This document shows positions 9,430 through 18,804 of a DNA stretch of 64,000 nt, piece by piece. Below the pieces are notes generated by a model that worked only from the letters and a program-made list of their open reading frames with translations, was not told the DNA's origin and searched no databases. The stretch lies in assembly GCF_000430845.1 (NCBI RefSeq), contig NZ_AUMU01000003.1, positions 291,594 through 355,593 of the forward strand, written 5' to 3'. The stretch's first letter is position 1; every line of letters starts with the position of its first letter. Made by a program: the position numbers and the translations under genes. This stretch comes from Chryseobacterium gregarium DSM 19109 (GTDB taxonomy: Bacteria > Bacteroidota > Bacteroidia > Flavobacteriales > Weeksellaceae).

Positions 9430-10845
9430 ATGAAAAAGCACTTCACAAATCTACTGACGATAGGGATTTTATGCGGAAGTCCGGCTTGTGCTGAAGCTCA
9501 GAATGTCCTGAGTTTTCCCGGCGCGGAAGGCTTTGGAAGATATACGACAGGCGGACGTGGCGGAAAGGTGTATATTATTGATAAACTGACAGACGACGGT
9601 TCCCAAGGTACTTTAAGATATGCTTTGGAACAAAAAGGCCCGAGATATATTGTTTTTAATACAGGTGGCACGATTTACTTAGAATCTCCGTTAAAGATAA
9701 AAGAAGGCAATGTCACGATTGCCGGGCAGACCGCTCCCGGAGACGGAATTACCGTTGCCAACTACGAAACTTTTGTAGCCGCAGACAATGTGGTGATCCG
9801 TTACATGCGGTTCCGGATGGGCGATCAGAAAAAGTTTGAAGGTGATGCGTTCGGAGCCCGTTTTATCAAAAACCTGATTGTTGATCATTGTTCGATGAGC
9901 TGGTCGACGGACGAAACCGTTTCGATTTATGTGAATGAAAATACCACCCTTCAGTGGTGCGTGATCGCAGAAAGCCTGAGAAATTCCGTTCATCAGAAAG
10001 GTGCTCACGGATACGGCGGAATTGCGGGAGGGAAATTCGCTACATTCCATCATAATATTTATGCGCACCATGACAGCAGAAATCCACGGTTGGGAGAATA
10101 TGCGGGAAGTAAATTTGCACTGACCGATCTTACCGATTTCAGGAATAATGTCATTTACAATTGGGGACACAATAACATCTACGGCGGAGAAGGAATGAAC
10201 GTCAATATCGTTAACAATTACTATAAACCCGGTCCTGCAACGATGACCAAACAACGCATCGTGGCCATTGATAAAAATGAAAAACCTGAAACCGAAGTCT
10301 ACAATATCTGGGGTAAATATTACATCTCCGGAAATGTAATTGAAGGAAATCCGGAAATTACAAAAGACAATTGGACAGAAGGTGTTTTTGCTCAAATGAA
10401 ATCTTCCTACAACCTGACGGATAAAGATAAAAACTCCATAAAAATCAATCAGCCGCATGATATTCAGAATAATGTAAAGATTCGATCGGCAAAAGAAGCA
10501 TACGAAAACATTTTACAGATCGGAGGGGCAAGCCTGGTAAGGGATGCTGTTGATGAACATGTATTGAAAGATGTAAAAAACGGGAGCTTCACGTACAAAG
10601 GTTCAAAAGGAAGCACCAACGGAATTATTGATTCACAAAATGATGCCGGCGGATTTCCGGCATTGAACCAAGGCAAGGCATTACCCGATTCAGACAACGA
10701 CGGAATGCCGGATGAATGGGAAATTAAGCATCAGTTAAACCCAAAATCAGCTGATGCCAACGGACGGGATTTAGATAAAAATTATGATAATATTGAAGTT
10801 TATTTTAATGATATTATTAAAAAAATAACCGAAAGACAATTCTGA
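9430..10845 (+). CDS. Secreted pectate lyase, PL1-like, with C-terminal Asp-rich calcium-type motif
   Basis: Cleaves de-esterified homogalacturonan by beta-elimination. I choose the ATG at 9430 (MKKHFTNLLTIGILCGSPAC), which gives a proper signal peptide and 471 residues; an upstream in-frame ATG at 9292 lies inside the methylesterase gene and adds 46 basic residues. Characteristic segments are FPGAEGFGRYTTGGRGGKV at the mature start, NVTIAGQTAPGDGI, and HHDSRNPRLGEY, whose arginines are catalytic candidates. The C-terminal DSDNDGMPDEWE is a calcium-binding, thrombospondin-type-3-like motif, common in secreted Bacteroidetes lyases. It follows the CE8 gene by 38 bases. Confidence 0.9.
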   Translation: MKKHFTNLLTIGILCGSPACAEAQNVLSFPGAEGFGRYTTGGRGGKVYIIDKLTDDGSQGTLRYALEQKGPRYIVFNTGGTIYLESPLKIKEGNVTIAGQTAPGDGITVANYETFVAADNVVIRYMRFRMGDQKKFEGDAFGARFIKNLIVDHCSMSWSTDETVSIYVNENTTLQWCVIAESLRNSVHQKGAHGYGGIAGGKFATFHHNIYAHHDSRNPRLGEYAGSKFALTDLTDFRNNVIYNWGHNNIYGGEGMNVNIVNNYYKPGPATMTKQRIVAIDKNEKPETEVYNIWGKYYISGNVIEGNPEITKDNWTEGVFAQMKSSYNLTDKDKNSIKINQPHDIQNNVKIRSAKEAYENILQIGGASLVRDAVDEHVLKDVKNGSFTYKGSKGSTNGIIDSQNDAGGFPALNQGKALPDSDNDGMPDEWEIKHQLNPKSADANGRDLDKNYDNIEVYFNDIIKKITERQF

Positions 10846-10883
10846 TAACTATGGAAATTCTTAATTCTACTATCTCATAAAGT

Positions 10884-11885
10884 ATGATGAAATTCACTGT
10901 ATTGAAAACAGCATTTGCAGGAGCACTTTTGAGTTCAACATTATATTGGGCACAGGCTTCTGTGATTGAAAAAATTAAGAAAAACCCCAAAGCTCCCTTT
11001 TCCTACGCGGAACTTTCCGTAAAGGAAGGCGGAAAATGGGAAGGCAACAAATACATCGGCGGGACATTTAAGAACATTCAGGAACTTGCCATTACGGCTT
11101 CGCACACCGACCACTCTTCTTACATCAGGTATGAAGGTGTCGGACTGGAAAACAACCAAATCGGCTACAGATTGTATCTGGACTGGAGAAATGCAACGGA
11201 TATTTTCGGTAAGAAAGTTAATACTTTGGTTTTACCCGAAGTCGGACAGGACGGTTTTGAGTCTTACCATCATGACGCGCCCTGGGGGCAGGATATCCTG
11301 AAATCCGGACGCACCATCGGCATCGGTTCTTACGGAAGGTATGACGAGCAGAATGACTTTGTTGAGACCTTTAAAATCGTAAAAAGAACCTCCGTAAAAG
11401 TAGTTAAAGAAAAAGACCAGTCTTACGCTGCAATCGATTACATAGGCTGGAAAACCTGGGGCAATCCAATCGATCTGCAGTCTAAACTGACGATTTTCAA
11501 TAAAGACCGTTTTGTGAAAGTAGATTTAAACCTGAGCAATACTATTTCTGGATTATGCACTGGAATTGTTGCCATTAAAAATATTCCGTTAAAACAGGGA
11601 ATCAGCAAAAATAAAAAATGGGCGTATATAGCGACGTACGGCCAGCAGACATTAGCCAAAAAAGAGGACAACCTGGGAATGGCAGTCTTCTATCCTCTTG
11701 AAAACTTTGACAAATACGTACAGACAAAATCTACGCATACCGTAGTGTTTAAAAAGACAAAAACCGTTTCTTATTACTTTTTGGGAGCGTGGTCCCAGGA
11801 GCCCAACGGTTTGACGACGGAAGAATCTTTCTATCAGGATTTAGATAAAAAACTGGAAATTTTAGATAAAAATAATCAACTTTAA
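10884..11885 (+). CDS. Secreted DUF4861 protein
   Basis: A 333-residue exported protein (signal peptide through about LYWAQA, residue 25). It carries features I associate with DUF4861, a family of unknown function frequent in pectin loci: NQIGYRLYLDWRNATDIFGKK, then SYHHDAPWGQDILKSGRTIGIGSYG. The fold is probably a large beta-sandwich of the galactose-mutarotase or polysaccharide-lyase type (inference). It lies 38 bases after the PL1 gene and 11 before the GH105 gene, within the plus-strand operon. A second member of the family is at 24888-26084. A lyase or carbohydrate-binding role is plausible, but nothing in the sequence proves catalysis. Confidence 0.75.
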   Translation: MMKFTVLKTAFAGALLSSTLYWAQASVIEKIKKNPKAPFSYAELSVKEGGKWEGNKYIGGTFKNIQELAITASHTDHSSYIRYEGVGLENNQIGYRLYLDWRNATDIFGKKVNTLVLPEVGQDGFESYHHDAPWGQDILKSGRTIGIGSYGRYDEQNDFVETFKIVKRTSVKVVKEKDQSYAAIDYIGWKTWGNPIDLQSKLTIFNKDRFVKVDLNLSNTISGLCTGIVAIKNIPLKQGISKNKKWAYIATYGQQTLAKKEDNLGMAVFYPLENFDKYVQTKSTHTVVFKKTKTVSYYFLGAWSQEPNGLTTEESFYQDLDKKLEILDKNNQL

Positions 11886-11896
11886 AATTTAAAACA

Positions 11897-13156
11897 ATGA
11901 ATATTATTAATCATACCATAAAAGCATATGCAGTGGCCGTTTTAGGTTCAGGAATGTTCTTAGCCTGTGCCCAGACAAAAACCGCAGCCGCCGCAAAATC
12001 CGCAACCGAAACTTCAGCATCAGAGAAAATAGTCCCTATTAACCTGAAATGGTCTGAAAGAATGATGCTTTCCGAAATGCAGCGTTTCCCGGAAGCGTGG
12101 ATGCTTGATTTCAGCAAAAGCCCGAAGTGGACCTATCCTTCAGCCATTGTTCTGGACGGCGCCGAACAGCTTTACATCAAAACCGGTAAAAAAGAATATT
12201 ACGATTACATCATCGGATTCGGTGAAAAACTGATCAAAGAAGACGGTACCATCCTTACCTACGATCTTTCCAAGTATAATATCGATATGCTGAACAGCGG
12301 AAATGTTCTTCTCTATCTGTATGAAAAAGAGAAAAAAGAGAAATACCTGAAAGCGCTCCAAACGTTGCGTTTACAGATCGACGGACAGCCCAGAACCCAG
12401 GAAGGATCTTTCTGGCATAAGAAAATATACCCTAATCAGGTCTGGCTGGATGGCTTGTATATGGGAATGCCTTTCTACACCCATTATACAAAGGACTTTA
12501 CAAAAGGGGCCGATGCTGTAAAAGCGTATGATGATATTGTTTTCCAGTTTGATTCGGTTCAGAAAAATCTTTTAGATAAAAAAACCGGACTGTTGTATCA
12601 CGCCTGGGATGAAAGTAAAAAAGAAGCCTGGGCCGATAAAGAAACCGGACTTTCACCCAATTTCTGGGGCAGGGCCATGGGCTGGTACGGAATGGCCATG
12701 GTAGACGTTCTGGACTATCTGCCTGAAGACCACCCGGGAAGAGCAAGATTAATTTCTTATATCAAATCGTATGCAGATGCTGTCATTAAAGTCCAGGATA
12801 AAAAATCCGGTCTTTGGTACCAGGTACTGGATAAGCCTCTGGCCAACGGCAATTATGAAGAAGCCACGGCATCAGCCATGTTTGTGTATACGATGATCAA
12901 ATCGGTAAACAAAGGATATTTACCGGCATCTTACAAAGCGGCCGCTAAAAAAGGCTACGACGGAATCATTAAAAATTTAATTACCGTTGATGAAAACGGA
13001 GTGGTAAACTTAAATAAATGCTGTGCGGTCGCCGGTCTTGGCGGAAAACCTTACAGGGACGGTTCTTATGAATATTATGTAAATGAAGAGATCCGCTCCA
13101 ACGACGGAAAAGGAACAGGACCGTTTATTCTGGCAAGTTTGGAATTTGAAAAATAA
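11897..13156 (+). CDS. GH105 unsaturated rhamnogalacturonyl/galacturonyl hydrolase, lipoprotein
   Basis: Hydrolyses the unsaturated galacturonate left at the non-reducing end of lyase products, through hydration of its double bond. The 419-residue protein has a lipobox (MFLAC, Cys24), so it is membrane-anchored. The catalytic domain is a six-hairpin alpha/alpha barrel. The catalytic aspartate is likely Asp185 in QVWLDGLYMGMPF, and WGRAMGWYGMAMVDVL and the C-terminal GSYEYYVNEEIRSNDGKGTGPF are typical of the YteR group. It follows the DUF4861 gene by 11 bases. Members split specificity between RG and homogalacturonan fragments, which I cannot separate here. Confidence 0.9.
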   Translation: MNIINHTIKAYAVAVLGSGMFLACAQTKTAAAAKSATETSASEKIVPINLKWSERMMLSEMQRFPEAWMLDFSKSPKWTYPSAIVLDGAEQLYIKTGKKEYYDYIIGFGEKLIKEDGTILTYDLSKYNIDMLNSGNVLLYLYEKEKKEKYLKALQTLRLQIDGQPRTQEGSFWHKKIYPNQVWLDGLYMGMPFYTHYTKDFTKGADAVKAYDDIVFQFDSVQKNLLDKKTGLLYHAWDESKKEAWADKETGLSPNFWGRAMGWYGMAMVDVLDYLPEDHPGRARLISYIKSYADAVIKVQDKKSGLWYQVLDKPLANGNYEEATASAMFVYTMIKSVNKGYLPASYKAAAKKGYDGIIKNLITVDENGVVNLNKCCAVAGLGGKPYRDGSYEYYVNEEIRSNDGKGTGPFILASLEFEK

Positions 13157-13169
13157 AGAGTAAACACTC

Positions 13170-13200
13170 TGTCATTCTGAACGGTGTGAAGAATCTCTTT
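13170..13200 (+). repeat. Intergenic repeat of the GTCATTCTGA type
   Basis: GTCATTCTGA followed by GAAGAATCTC. A second copy lies inverted at 35837-35863. From memory this phrase is widespread in intergenic DNA of Flavobacteriia. Confidence 0.55.
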
Positions 13201-13240
13201 TCATTAAATAGATTTTTCATAACGTCAATGCCAAGATTAA

Positions 13241-13317
13241 TCTTTGCTGAGTATAACGTCTTTGCCTCAATTTATAAATTTATTTATTTGGACCGGCGAA
13301 ACTTCGTTTTGCGAACT
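13241..13317 (+). repeat. 77-bp dispersed repeat, copy A
   Basis: Matches the reverse complement of 63160-63236 at 73 of 77 positions by hand alignment, without gaps. It includes the core GGACCGGCGAAA and a run of A/T with TTATAAATT. It stands between the GH105 and GH43 genes. A related GCAAAG-type repeat (13341-13364, minus orientation) follows directly. Confidence 0.75.
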
Positions 13318-13340
13318 TAAAAACACCATAATTTAAAAAA

Positions 13341-13364
13341 ATCTTTGCGCTCTTTGCGTTAAAA
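13341..13364 (-). repeat. AACGCAAAG-type intergenic repeat
   Basis: Reverse complement contains AACGCAAAGAGCGCAAAG. Similar units occur at 54547-54564 and 63118-63134, always between genes. Confidence 0.5.
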
Positions 13365-13388
13365 TTACAACAGATTAAACATCTGATT

Positions 13389-15029
13389 ATGAGGACAAAA
13401 ATTTTAAATACAGCAGCCATTACCGCTTTATCGGTTGCTTCACTATATCTTAACGCACAGGAAAAAAACTACGTTTCCGAAGTCTGGACTTCCGATCAGA
13501 GAAAAAATTACAGAAACCCTATTCTGTATGCCGATTATTCAGATCCGGACGCCATCCGTGTCGGTGAAGATTATTATATGACGGCTTCAAGTTTCAATGA
13601 GGCACCGGGCTTGCCGATTCTTTATTCAAAAGATATGGTAAACTGGAAATTGGTGAATTATGCTCTTCCGGATGTTCTTCCAAATGAACATTTCTCCACG
13701 CCCAAAAGAGGTGACGGGGTTTGGGCACCGAGCATCAGATTCCATAAAGGCGAATTTTATATTTATTGGGGGGATCCCGATTTCGGAATTTACATGGTGA
13801 AAACCAAAGATCCGATGGGAGTCTGGGAAAAGCCTGTTTTGGTCATGGAAGGAAAAGGTTTGATTGATTCCTGTCCGTTTTGGGACGAAGACGGAAAAGC
13901 CTATCTGGTTCACGGTTGGGCCGGAAGCCGTGCCGGAGTGAAAAGTATTTTATCCATTAATAAAATGAATCCTGAGGGAACCAAAGTTCTGGATAAAGGC
14001 GTTCATGTTTTCGACGGTCATGATGCACATCCCACGGTTGAAGGTCCGAAAATGTATAAAAGAAACGGCTACTATTATATTTTCGCTCCTGCTGGCGGAG
14101 TTGCCACAGGTTGGCAATTGGTCTTGAGGTCAAAAAATATTTATGGTCCTTACGAAGAAAAAGTAGTGCTGGAACAGGGTTCAACAAAGATAAACGGACC
14201 TCATCAGGGTGCTTGGGTAGATACGTCTTCGGGTGAAGATTGGTTCTACCATTTCCAGGATATTGATGCAGGCGGAAGAGTTGTTCACCTGCAGCCGATG
14301 AAATGGGAAAAAGACTGGCCGGTCATCGGAATCGATAACAACAAAAACGGAATCGGGGAGCCGGTTTTAACATACAAAAAGCCAAACGTAGGTCAATCCT
14401 ATCCTATTGTTACACCTCCGGAAACAGATGAATTTGACGGCGAAAAATTAGGCATTCAATGGCAATGGAGCGCCAACGAAAATATTGTGTGGTCTTCCAA
14501 ACTTCCCGGACAGAAATTTTTAAGGTTATTTTCAATGAAAGTTCCTGAAGGCGAAAAAAACCTTTGGAACGTCCCGAATGTATTGACCCAGAAATTCCCG
14601 GCTCCCAATTTTGCAGCATCCACAAAAGTTAAATTAACACCGGAAGATGCCAAAGAAGGAAAAACTGCAGGACTTTTAGTCATGGGATTAGACCATGAAT
14701 CCATCGTCATCACCAATAAACCGGACGGGTTTTATCTCCAGTTGAGAAGAGTCGAAAAAGCAGATAAAGGCGGTGAGGAAAAGGTTTTGTTTGAAACAAA
14801 ATTAAAAGGAAACGAAGCGTATTTAAAAGTAAATGTGAACGAACCCAATGGTTTGTGCCAGTTCAGTTACAGCGAAAACGGAAAAAATTTCACAAAAGCG
14901 GGCGATGTTTTCCAGGCAAAACCCGGAAAATGGATTGGTGCCAAAGTGGGCTTATATTCTGTAAGTACACAGAAAGCAAGCCGTGGCGGCTATGCGGATT
15001 TTGATTGGTTCAGGATTACTAAAAATTAA
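13389..15029 (+). CDS. GH43 beta-xylosidase/alpha-L-arabinofuranosidase family enzyme
   Basis: A 546-residue secreted enzyme (signal peptide to about LNAQ, residue 24) with a five-bladed propeller GH43 domain and a C-terminal concanavalin-like beta-sandwich from about residue 355 (DEFDGEKLGIQWQW). The three acidic residues of the family are visible: base Asp52 in YSDPDAIRVG, modulator Asp160 in LIDSCPFWDEDG and acid Glu218 in HPTVEGPKMYKRNGYYY. In this locus the substrate is probably arabinose or xylose on pectin side chains, but GH43 specificity cannot be read from motifs. It begins after a 232-base gap that contains repeats, so it may have its own promoter. Confidence 0.88.
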   Translation: MRTKILNTAAITALSVASLYLNAQEKNYVSEVWTSDQRKNYRNPILYADYSDPDAIRVGEDYYMTASSFNEAPGLPILYSKDMVNWKLVNYALPDVLPNEHFSTPKRGDGVWAPSIRFHKGEFYIYWGDPDFGIYMVKTKDPMGVWEKPVLVMEGKGLIDSCPFWDEDGKAYLVHGWAGSRAGVKSILSINKMNPEGTKVLDKGVHVFDGHDAHPTVEGPKMYKRNGYYYIFAPAGGVATGWQLVLRSKNIYGPYEEKVVLEQGSTKINGPHQGAWVDTSSGEDWFYHFQDIDAGGRVVHLQPMKWEKDWPVIGIDNNKNGIGEPVLTYKKPNVGQSYPIVTPPETDEFDGEKLGIQWQWSANENIVWSSKLPGQKFLRLFSMKVPEGEKNLWNVPNVLTQKFPAPNFAASTKVKLTPEDAKEGKTAGLLVMGLDHESIVITNKPDGFYLQLRRVEKADKGGEEKVLFETKLKGNEAYLKVNVNEPNGLCQFSYSENGKNFTKAGDVFQAKPGKWIGAKVGLYSVSTQKASRGGYADFDWFRITKN

Positions 15030-15039
15030 TTTCGTATAG

Positions 15040-15072
15040 AAACCTAACAGGTTTTAAAAATCTGTTAGGTTT
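15040..15072 (+). terminator. Hairpin with CCTAACAG arms after GH43
   Basis: A perfect 11-base stem (15040-15050 with 15062-15072, AAACCTAACAG and its complement) whose inner part is also self-complementary. It resembles a terminator but belongs to a repeated family: a near copy lies at 49342-49374 and a half copy at about 21298-21319. Confidence 0.55.
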
Positions 15073-15092
15073 GTTACAAAGAATAAATATTC

Positions 15093-15149
15093 CCACAGAT
15101 TTTCACAGATGATATTACATAAACTTCTCTGTACTCTGCGGGAGAAAAA
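15093..15149 (+). repeat. CACAGATTTTCACAGAT...CTGCGGGAG intergenic repeat
   Basis: The stretch CACAGATTTTCACAGAT followed by CTCTGCGGGAGAAAA resembles 20795-20843 and, more weakly, 49417-49445. I recall this motif as a common intergenic repeat in flavobacteria. Confidence 0.45.
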
Positions 15150-15176
15150 TAAACATTAGGTTTTAAAATAAAATCA

Positions 15177-16022
15177 ATGACAAAAAAAATAGAAAAGATC
15201 GTTTCCTTTTTATCCGTTGTTTTGCTGTTGTCTGCATGTCAGTCGCAGAATAATGTCCAAAATGCATCGGCAAAACACAATAAAAAAGTCACGCATATTT
15301 ACCTTATCGGAGATTCCACGATGGCAGATTACACCGGAGATTACGAGCCCGGAAAAGATTATATGAAAGTCCGCTACCCGATTACAGGTTGGGGACAGGT
15401 TTTTCAGCCGTTTTTTGTGAAAGACAGCCTGGCTTCGTTGAAACCTGTGATCAAAACAGATTCTGTTGCCATTATCGACAGAGCGCATGGCGGAAGAAGC
15501 ACCCGGACTTTTTTCCAGGAAGGAAGATGGCGATATGTCTACGAACATTTGCAGCCAAACGATTATGTCATGATGCAGTTCGGGCATAACGACGGCTCAG
15601 AAAAACATACAGAACGGTATGTAAATATTGAAGGATATAAAGAATTTTTACGGTTGTTCGTAACGCAGACAAGACAGAAAGGTGGAAATCCCATCATCCT
15701 TACACCGGTTGCCAGAAATTATCCATGGAAAGATGGAAAACTGGAGAATGTACACGGAGAATACGGACAGGCTCCGATTGATATTGCCAAAGAAATGAAC
15801 GTTCCGTACATCGATTTAAATAAATTGTCCATGGAATATTTTACCAAAAAAGGACAGGATTTCACAACGAATCATTACTTCATGAATTTCCCTGAAAATG
15901 TATATGAAGCCTATCCCAAAGGACAAAAAGACAACACCCATTTCCAGCCGGAAGGGGCAAAAGCAGTGGCGTCGATGGTCTATCAGGAATTTAAAAAAAT
16001 AATTAAAACTCAGCAAAAATAA
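15177..16022 (+). CDS. Rhamnogalacturonan acetylesterase, CE12 SGNH hydrolase, lipoprotein
   Basis: Removes acetyl groups from the galacturonate residues of RG-I, opening the backbone to lyases and hydrolases. The 281-residue protein has a lipobox (LLSAC, Cys21). SGNH blocks are clear: nucleophile Ser47 in LIGDSTMA, block II Gly in HGGRSTRTF, block III Asn in MQFGHNDGS, and Asp252/His255 in DNTHFQPEGA. It is one of three CE12-type genes in the window (also 20030 and 50747). The GH28 gene starts one base after its stop, so the two are probably translationally coupled. Confidence 0.92.
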   Translation: MTKKIEKIVSFLSVVLLLSACQSQNNVQNASAKHNKKVTHIYLIGDSTMADYTGDYEPGKDYMKVRYPITGWGQVFQPFFVKDSLASLKPVIKTDSVAIIDRAHGGRSTRTFFQEGRWRYVYEHLQPNDYVMMQFGHNDGSEKHTERYVNIEGYKEFLRLFVTQTRQKGGNPIILTPVARNYPWKDGKLENVHGEYGQAPIDIAKEMNVPYIDLNKLSMEYFTKKGQDFTTNHYFMNFPENVYEAYPKGQKDNTHFQPEGAKAVASMVYQEFKKIIKTQQK

Positions 16023-16023
16023 A

Positions 16024-17691
16024 ATGAAGAAGTCTCTTACAATAATAGGTTTAGCAGCAGCAATGATGTTTTCGGGACAGATGTATGCCCAGAATCTGGA
16101 TATTTATAAAAATATTGAGTTTAAAATGCCTCAGGTTGCCGAAACTTCTTTTGCCGCCAATACGGTTTCCATTACACAATACGGCGGTGTTGCAGGTGGA
16201 AATGTAAAAAATACGGCAGCTTTCAAAAAAGCAATCGATGATCTTTCTAAAAAAGGCGGCGGAAAACTGGTTGTTCCAAGAGGAATGTGGTTGACAGGTC
16301 CAATTGAGTTGAAAAGCAACATCAACCTTCACGTAGAAGAAGGGGCTTTTATTGTCTTCAGTAAAGATAAAAATGATTATCCTCTGGTGGATGTCAGCTT
16401 TGAAGGGTTAAACACCATCCGCTGCCAGTCGCCGATTTCAGCAAGAAATGCAATCAATATTGCCATCACAGGAAAAGGCGTAATTGATGGAAGCGGTGAT
16501 GCGTGGAGGGCCATTAAAAAAAGTAAAGTTTCAGAATCTGAATGGAAGGAAATCATAAAATCCGGCGGAATTGTATCGGCCGACGGTAAAAACTGGTATC
16601 CTTCAGAAAGCTATAAAAAAGGATTTGAAAGCAGTTCAAACTTCAATGTTCCTGACAAAATTTCTAAGGATGAACTGGCGACAGTAAAAGATTTCCTCCG
16701 CCCGGTAATGGTAAGCCTGGTAGGTTGTGATAAAGTATTGCTGGATGGACCGACTTTCCAGAATTCACCGGCCTGGAACCTTCACCCCTTGATGTGTACG
16801 AATGTCATTTTAAGGAATCTGACGGTTAGAAATCCATGGTTTTCACAAAACGGTGACGGCGTAGATCTGGAATCCTGTAAAAATGTTTTGATCTACGACA
16901 ATACGTTTGATGTTGGCGACGATGCGATCTGTATTAAATCAGGAAAAGATAAAGACGGCAGAAACAGAAATATGCCGACAGAAAATGTGATCATCAAAAA
17001 CAATGTCGTCTATCACGGTCACGGAGGTTTTGTCATTGGGAGCGAAATGTCCGGCGGAGCAAGAAATATCCACGTCTCCGACTGTACTTTTATCGGGACC
17101 GATATCGGTCTCCGTTTTAAAACAACCCGCGGAAGAGGCGGAATTGTAGAAAATATTTACATTAAAAATATTGATATGATTAATATTCCGACGCAGGTCA
17201 TCGGGTTCAATATGTTCTACGAAGGGGCTTCACCGGTTTTGGAAGACGGACAGAAAAAAGAAGGCAACAAAGCTCCTGAAAAAGTATATCCAGTAACCGA
17301 AGAAACTCCGGTTTTCAGGAATATTTTCTTTAAAAACATCAATGCGGTTAATTCTTACGAAGCAATCACCCTATTCGGTTTAGTGGAGATGAACCTTAAA
17401 AATATCGTGATCGAAGATTCCCGGTTTGATACGAAAAAAGGAATGACCATCGTGGATGCAGACGGAATCCAACTGAAAAATGTAAAGCTGAAATATGCTG
17501 AAGGAACGGGAGCAACCGTTTACAACAGTAAAAACATCAATTTGTCAACGGTAAAATTTGAATCTGCAAACAAGCCGTTTGTAAAGGTTTTAGGAAACAA
17601 AACGGGATCGGTATTGTTGCCGAAAGAAGTAACGTCTGATAAAAATTCACTTTCTATGGGGACGGATGTTGCTAAAAATGCAGTTAAATAA
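16024..17691 (+). CDS. GH28 polygalacturonase/rhamnogalacturonase
   Basis: A 555-residue secreted parallel beta-helix enzyme (signal peptide to about QMYAQ) that hydrolyses galacturonic linkages. The catalytic aspartates lie in NGDGVD (Asp278, with Asp281 nearby) and GDDAICIKSG (Asp299, Asp300); His333 is in GHGGFVIGSEMSGG, and RFKTTRGRGG completes the site. NGDG in place of the usual NTDG is common among bacterial exo-acting members. It is long for GH28 because of an insert around residues 160-225. The gene is packed between CE12 (one base) and an esterase (15 bases), which suggests concerted deacetylation and hydrolysis of pectin. Confidence 0.9.
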   Translation: MKKSLTIIGLAAAMMFSGQMYAQNLDIYKNIEFKMPQVAETSFAANTVSITQYGGVAGGNVKNTAAFKKAIDDLSKKGGGKLVVPRGMWLTGPIELKSNINLHVEEGAFIVFSKDKNDYPLVDVSFEGLNTIRCQSPISARNAINIAITGKGVIDGSGDAWRAIKKSKVSESEWKEIIKSGGIVSADGKNWYPSESYKKGFESSSNFNVPDKISKDELATVKDFLRPVMVSLVGCDKVLLDGPTFQNSPAWNLHPLMCTNVILRNLTVRNPWFSQNGDGVDLESCKNVLIYDNTFDVGDDAICIKSGKDKDGRNRNMPTENVIIKNNVVYHGHGGFVIGSEMSGGARNIHVSDCTFIGTDIGLRFKTTRGRGGIVENIYIKNIDMINIPTQVIGFNMFYEGASPVLEDGQKKEGNKAPEKVYPVTEETPVFRNIFFKNINAVNSYEAITLFGLVEMNLKNIVIEDSRFDTKKGMTIVDADGIQLKNVKLKYAEGTGATVYNSKNINLSTVKFESANKPFVKVLGNKTGSVLLPKEVTSDKNSLSMGTDVAKNAVK

Positions 17692-17706
17692 AAATTCCAT
17701 AAGCGA

Positions 17707-18618
17707 ATGATTTTTAACAGAAAACGTACTTATATTTCTATTTTTTTTATGGGGACCATGGCATTCGGGCAGGTAAACCGACCGAATGCCACTCCTTATA
17801 CAAATGAAGCAACGTATGAGAAATTAAAGAAAAAAAATCCTTTTATCACTCCGATAGACCGGCCGGTTCCGCAAAATATTAAGATTGATAAAAATGTTGA
17901 ATATGCCAATATCAACGGACTCTCTTTAAAAGCCGATGTGTATTATCCTAGCGACCGGTCAAAAAAATATCCGGGCATTGCCATGGTTCACGGCGGTGGC
18001 TGGATTTCCGGAAGCAAGGAAAATGAAAAATTCATGGCCATGGAACTGGCTTCAAAAGGCTATGTTGCTATGGCAGTCGGTTACCGGCTGGCTGATGTGG
18101 CGAAATATCCTGCAGGCATTGAAGATATTGAAACTGCGGTTAACTGGTTAAGGAAAAACCATGCAACATATTCGCTGGATCAAAAGAAAATAGCTGTTTT
18201 GGGTGAGTCTGCGGGAGCACAGATGGCCACTTTGGTCGGTGTGAAGAAAAAGAATAAAATTAAGGCTATTGTTAATGTAGACGGAATTGTTTCGTTTATT
18301 CACCCCGAAGCTGAAGAAAGCACCTATGCTGCGTATTGGCTTGATGGCGACAGAACGGTCAATTTAAAAAGCTGGACGGAAGCTTCACCTCTTGAATATG
18401 TGGATAAAAATACACCTCCTACCCTTTTTATCAACAGTTCCCAGCCCCGTTTTCATGCCGGCAGAGACGATATGATGAAAAAATTAAAAAGCTATAATAT
18501 TCAGACAGAGTTTCATGAAATCAAAGATACCCCGCATTCATTCTGGTCGGCAGAACCCTGGTTTACAGAAACATTGAATGATACAGTTGAGTTTTTAGAT
18601 AAAGTTTTGAAAAAATAA
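17707..18618 (+). CDS. Secreted alpha/beta-hydrolase, probable carbohydrate esterase
   Basis: A 303-residue exported esterase (signal peptide to about AFGQ, residue 21). The oxyanion loop HGGGW (residues 95-99) and nucleophile elbow GESAG (Ser168) are typical of the hormone-sensitive lipase/BD-FAE group; a late Asp (HAGRDDM) and His (DTPHSFW) complete the triad. These enzymes remove acetyl or feruloyl groups from plant polysaccharides. It follows the GH28 gene by 15 bases, so acetylated pectin is the likely substrate. Exact ester specificity is not visible. Confidence 0.8.
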   Translation: MIFNRKRTYISIFFMGTMAFGQVNRPNATPYTNEATYEKLKKKNPFITPIDRPVPQNIKIDKNVEYANINGLSLKADVYYPSDRSKKYPGIAMVHGGGWISGSKENEKFMAMELASKGYVAMAVGYRLADVAKYPAGIEDIETAVNWLRKNHATYSLDQKKIAVLGESAGAQMATLVGVKKKNKIKAIVNVDGIVSFIHPEAEESTYAAYWLDGDRTVNLKSWTEASPLEYVDKNTPPTLFINSSQPRFHAGRDDMMKKLKSYNIQTEFHEIKDTPHSFWSAEPWFTETLNDTVEFLDKVLKK

Positions 18619-18804
18619 ATAATGATTTAAACGCAAAGATTTATAAATAATAATGTTGAAGTTTTAAGGAGGTAAAGAATGTGATAAGTTGATTTTAGGA
18701 AGTTGTTGTTATAGCTCCGCGAAGCAAATTTTATTTGCCTTTGCTTTCTAAAATTAGAAATTTCGTAAAATAAATCTTTGCTTCAAAAAATAAGAAATCA
18801 GTTT

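Noticed and set aside
9691..10458. 255-codon open frame on the minus strand opposite PL1
   Set aside because: It is an antisense shadow of a well-supported lyase gene, with no start context or family features.
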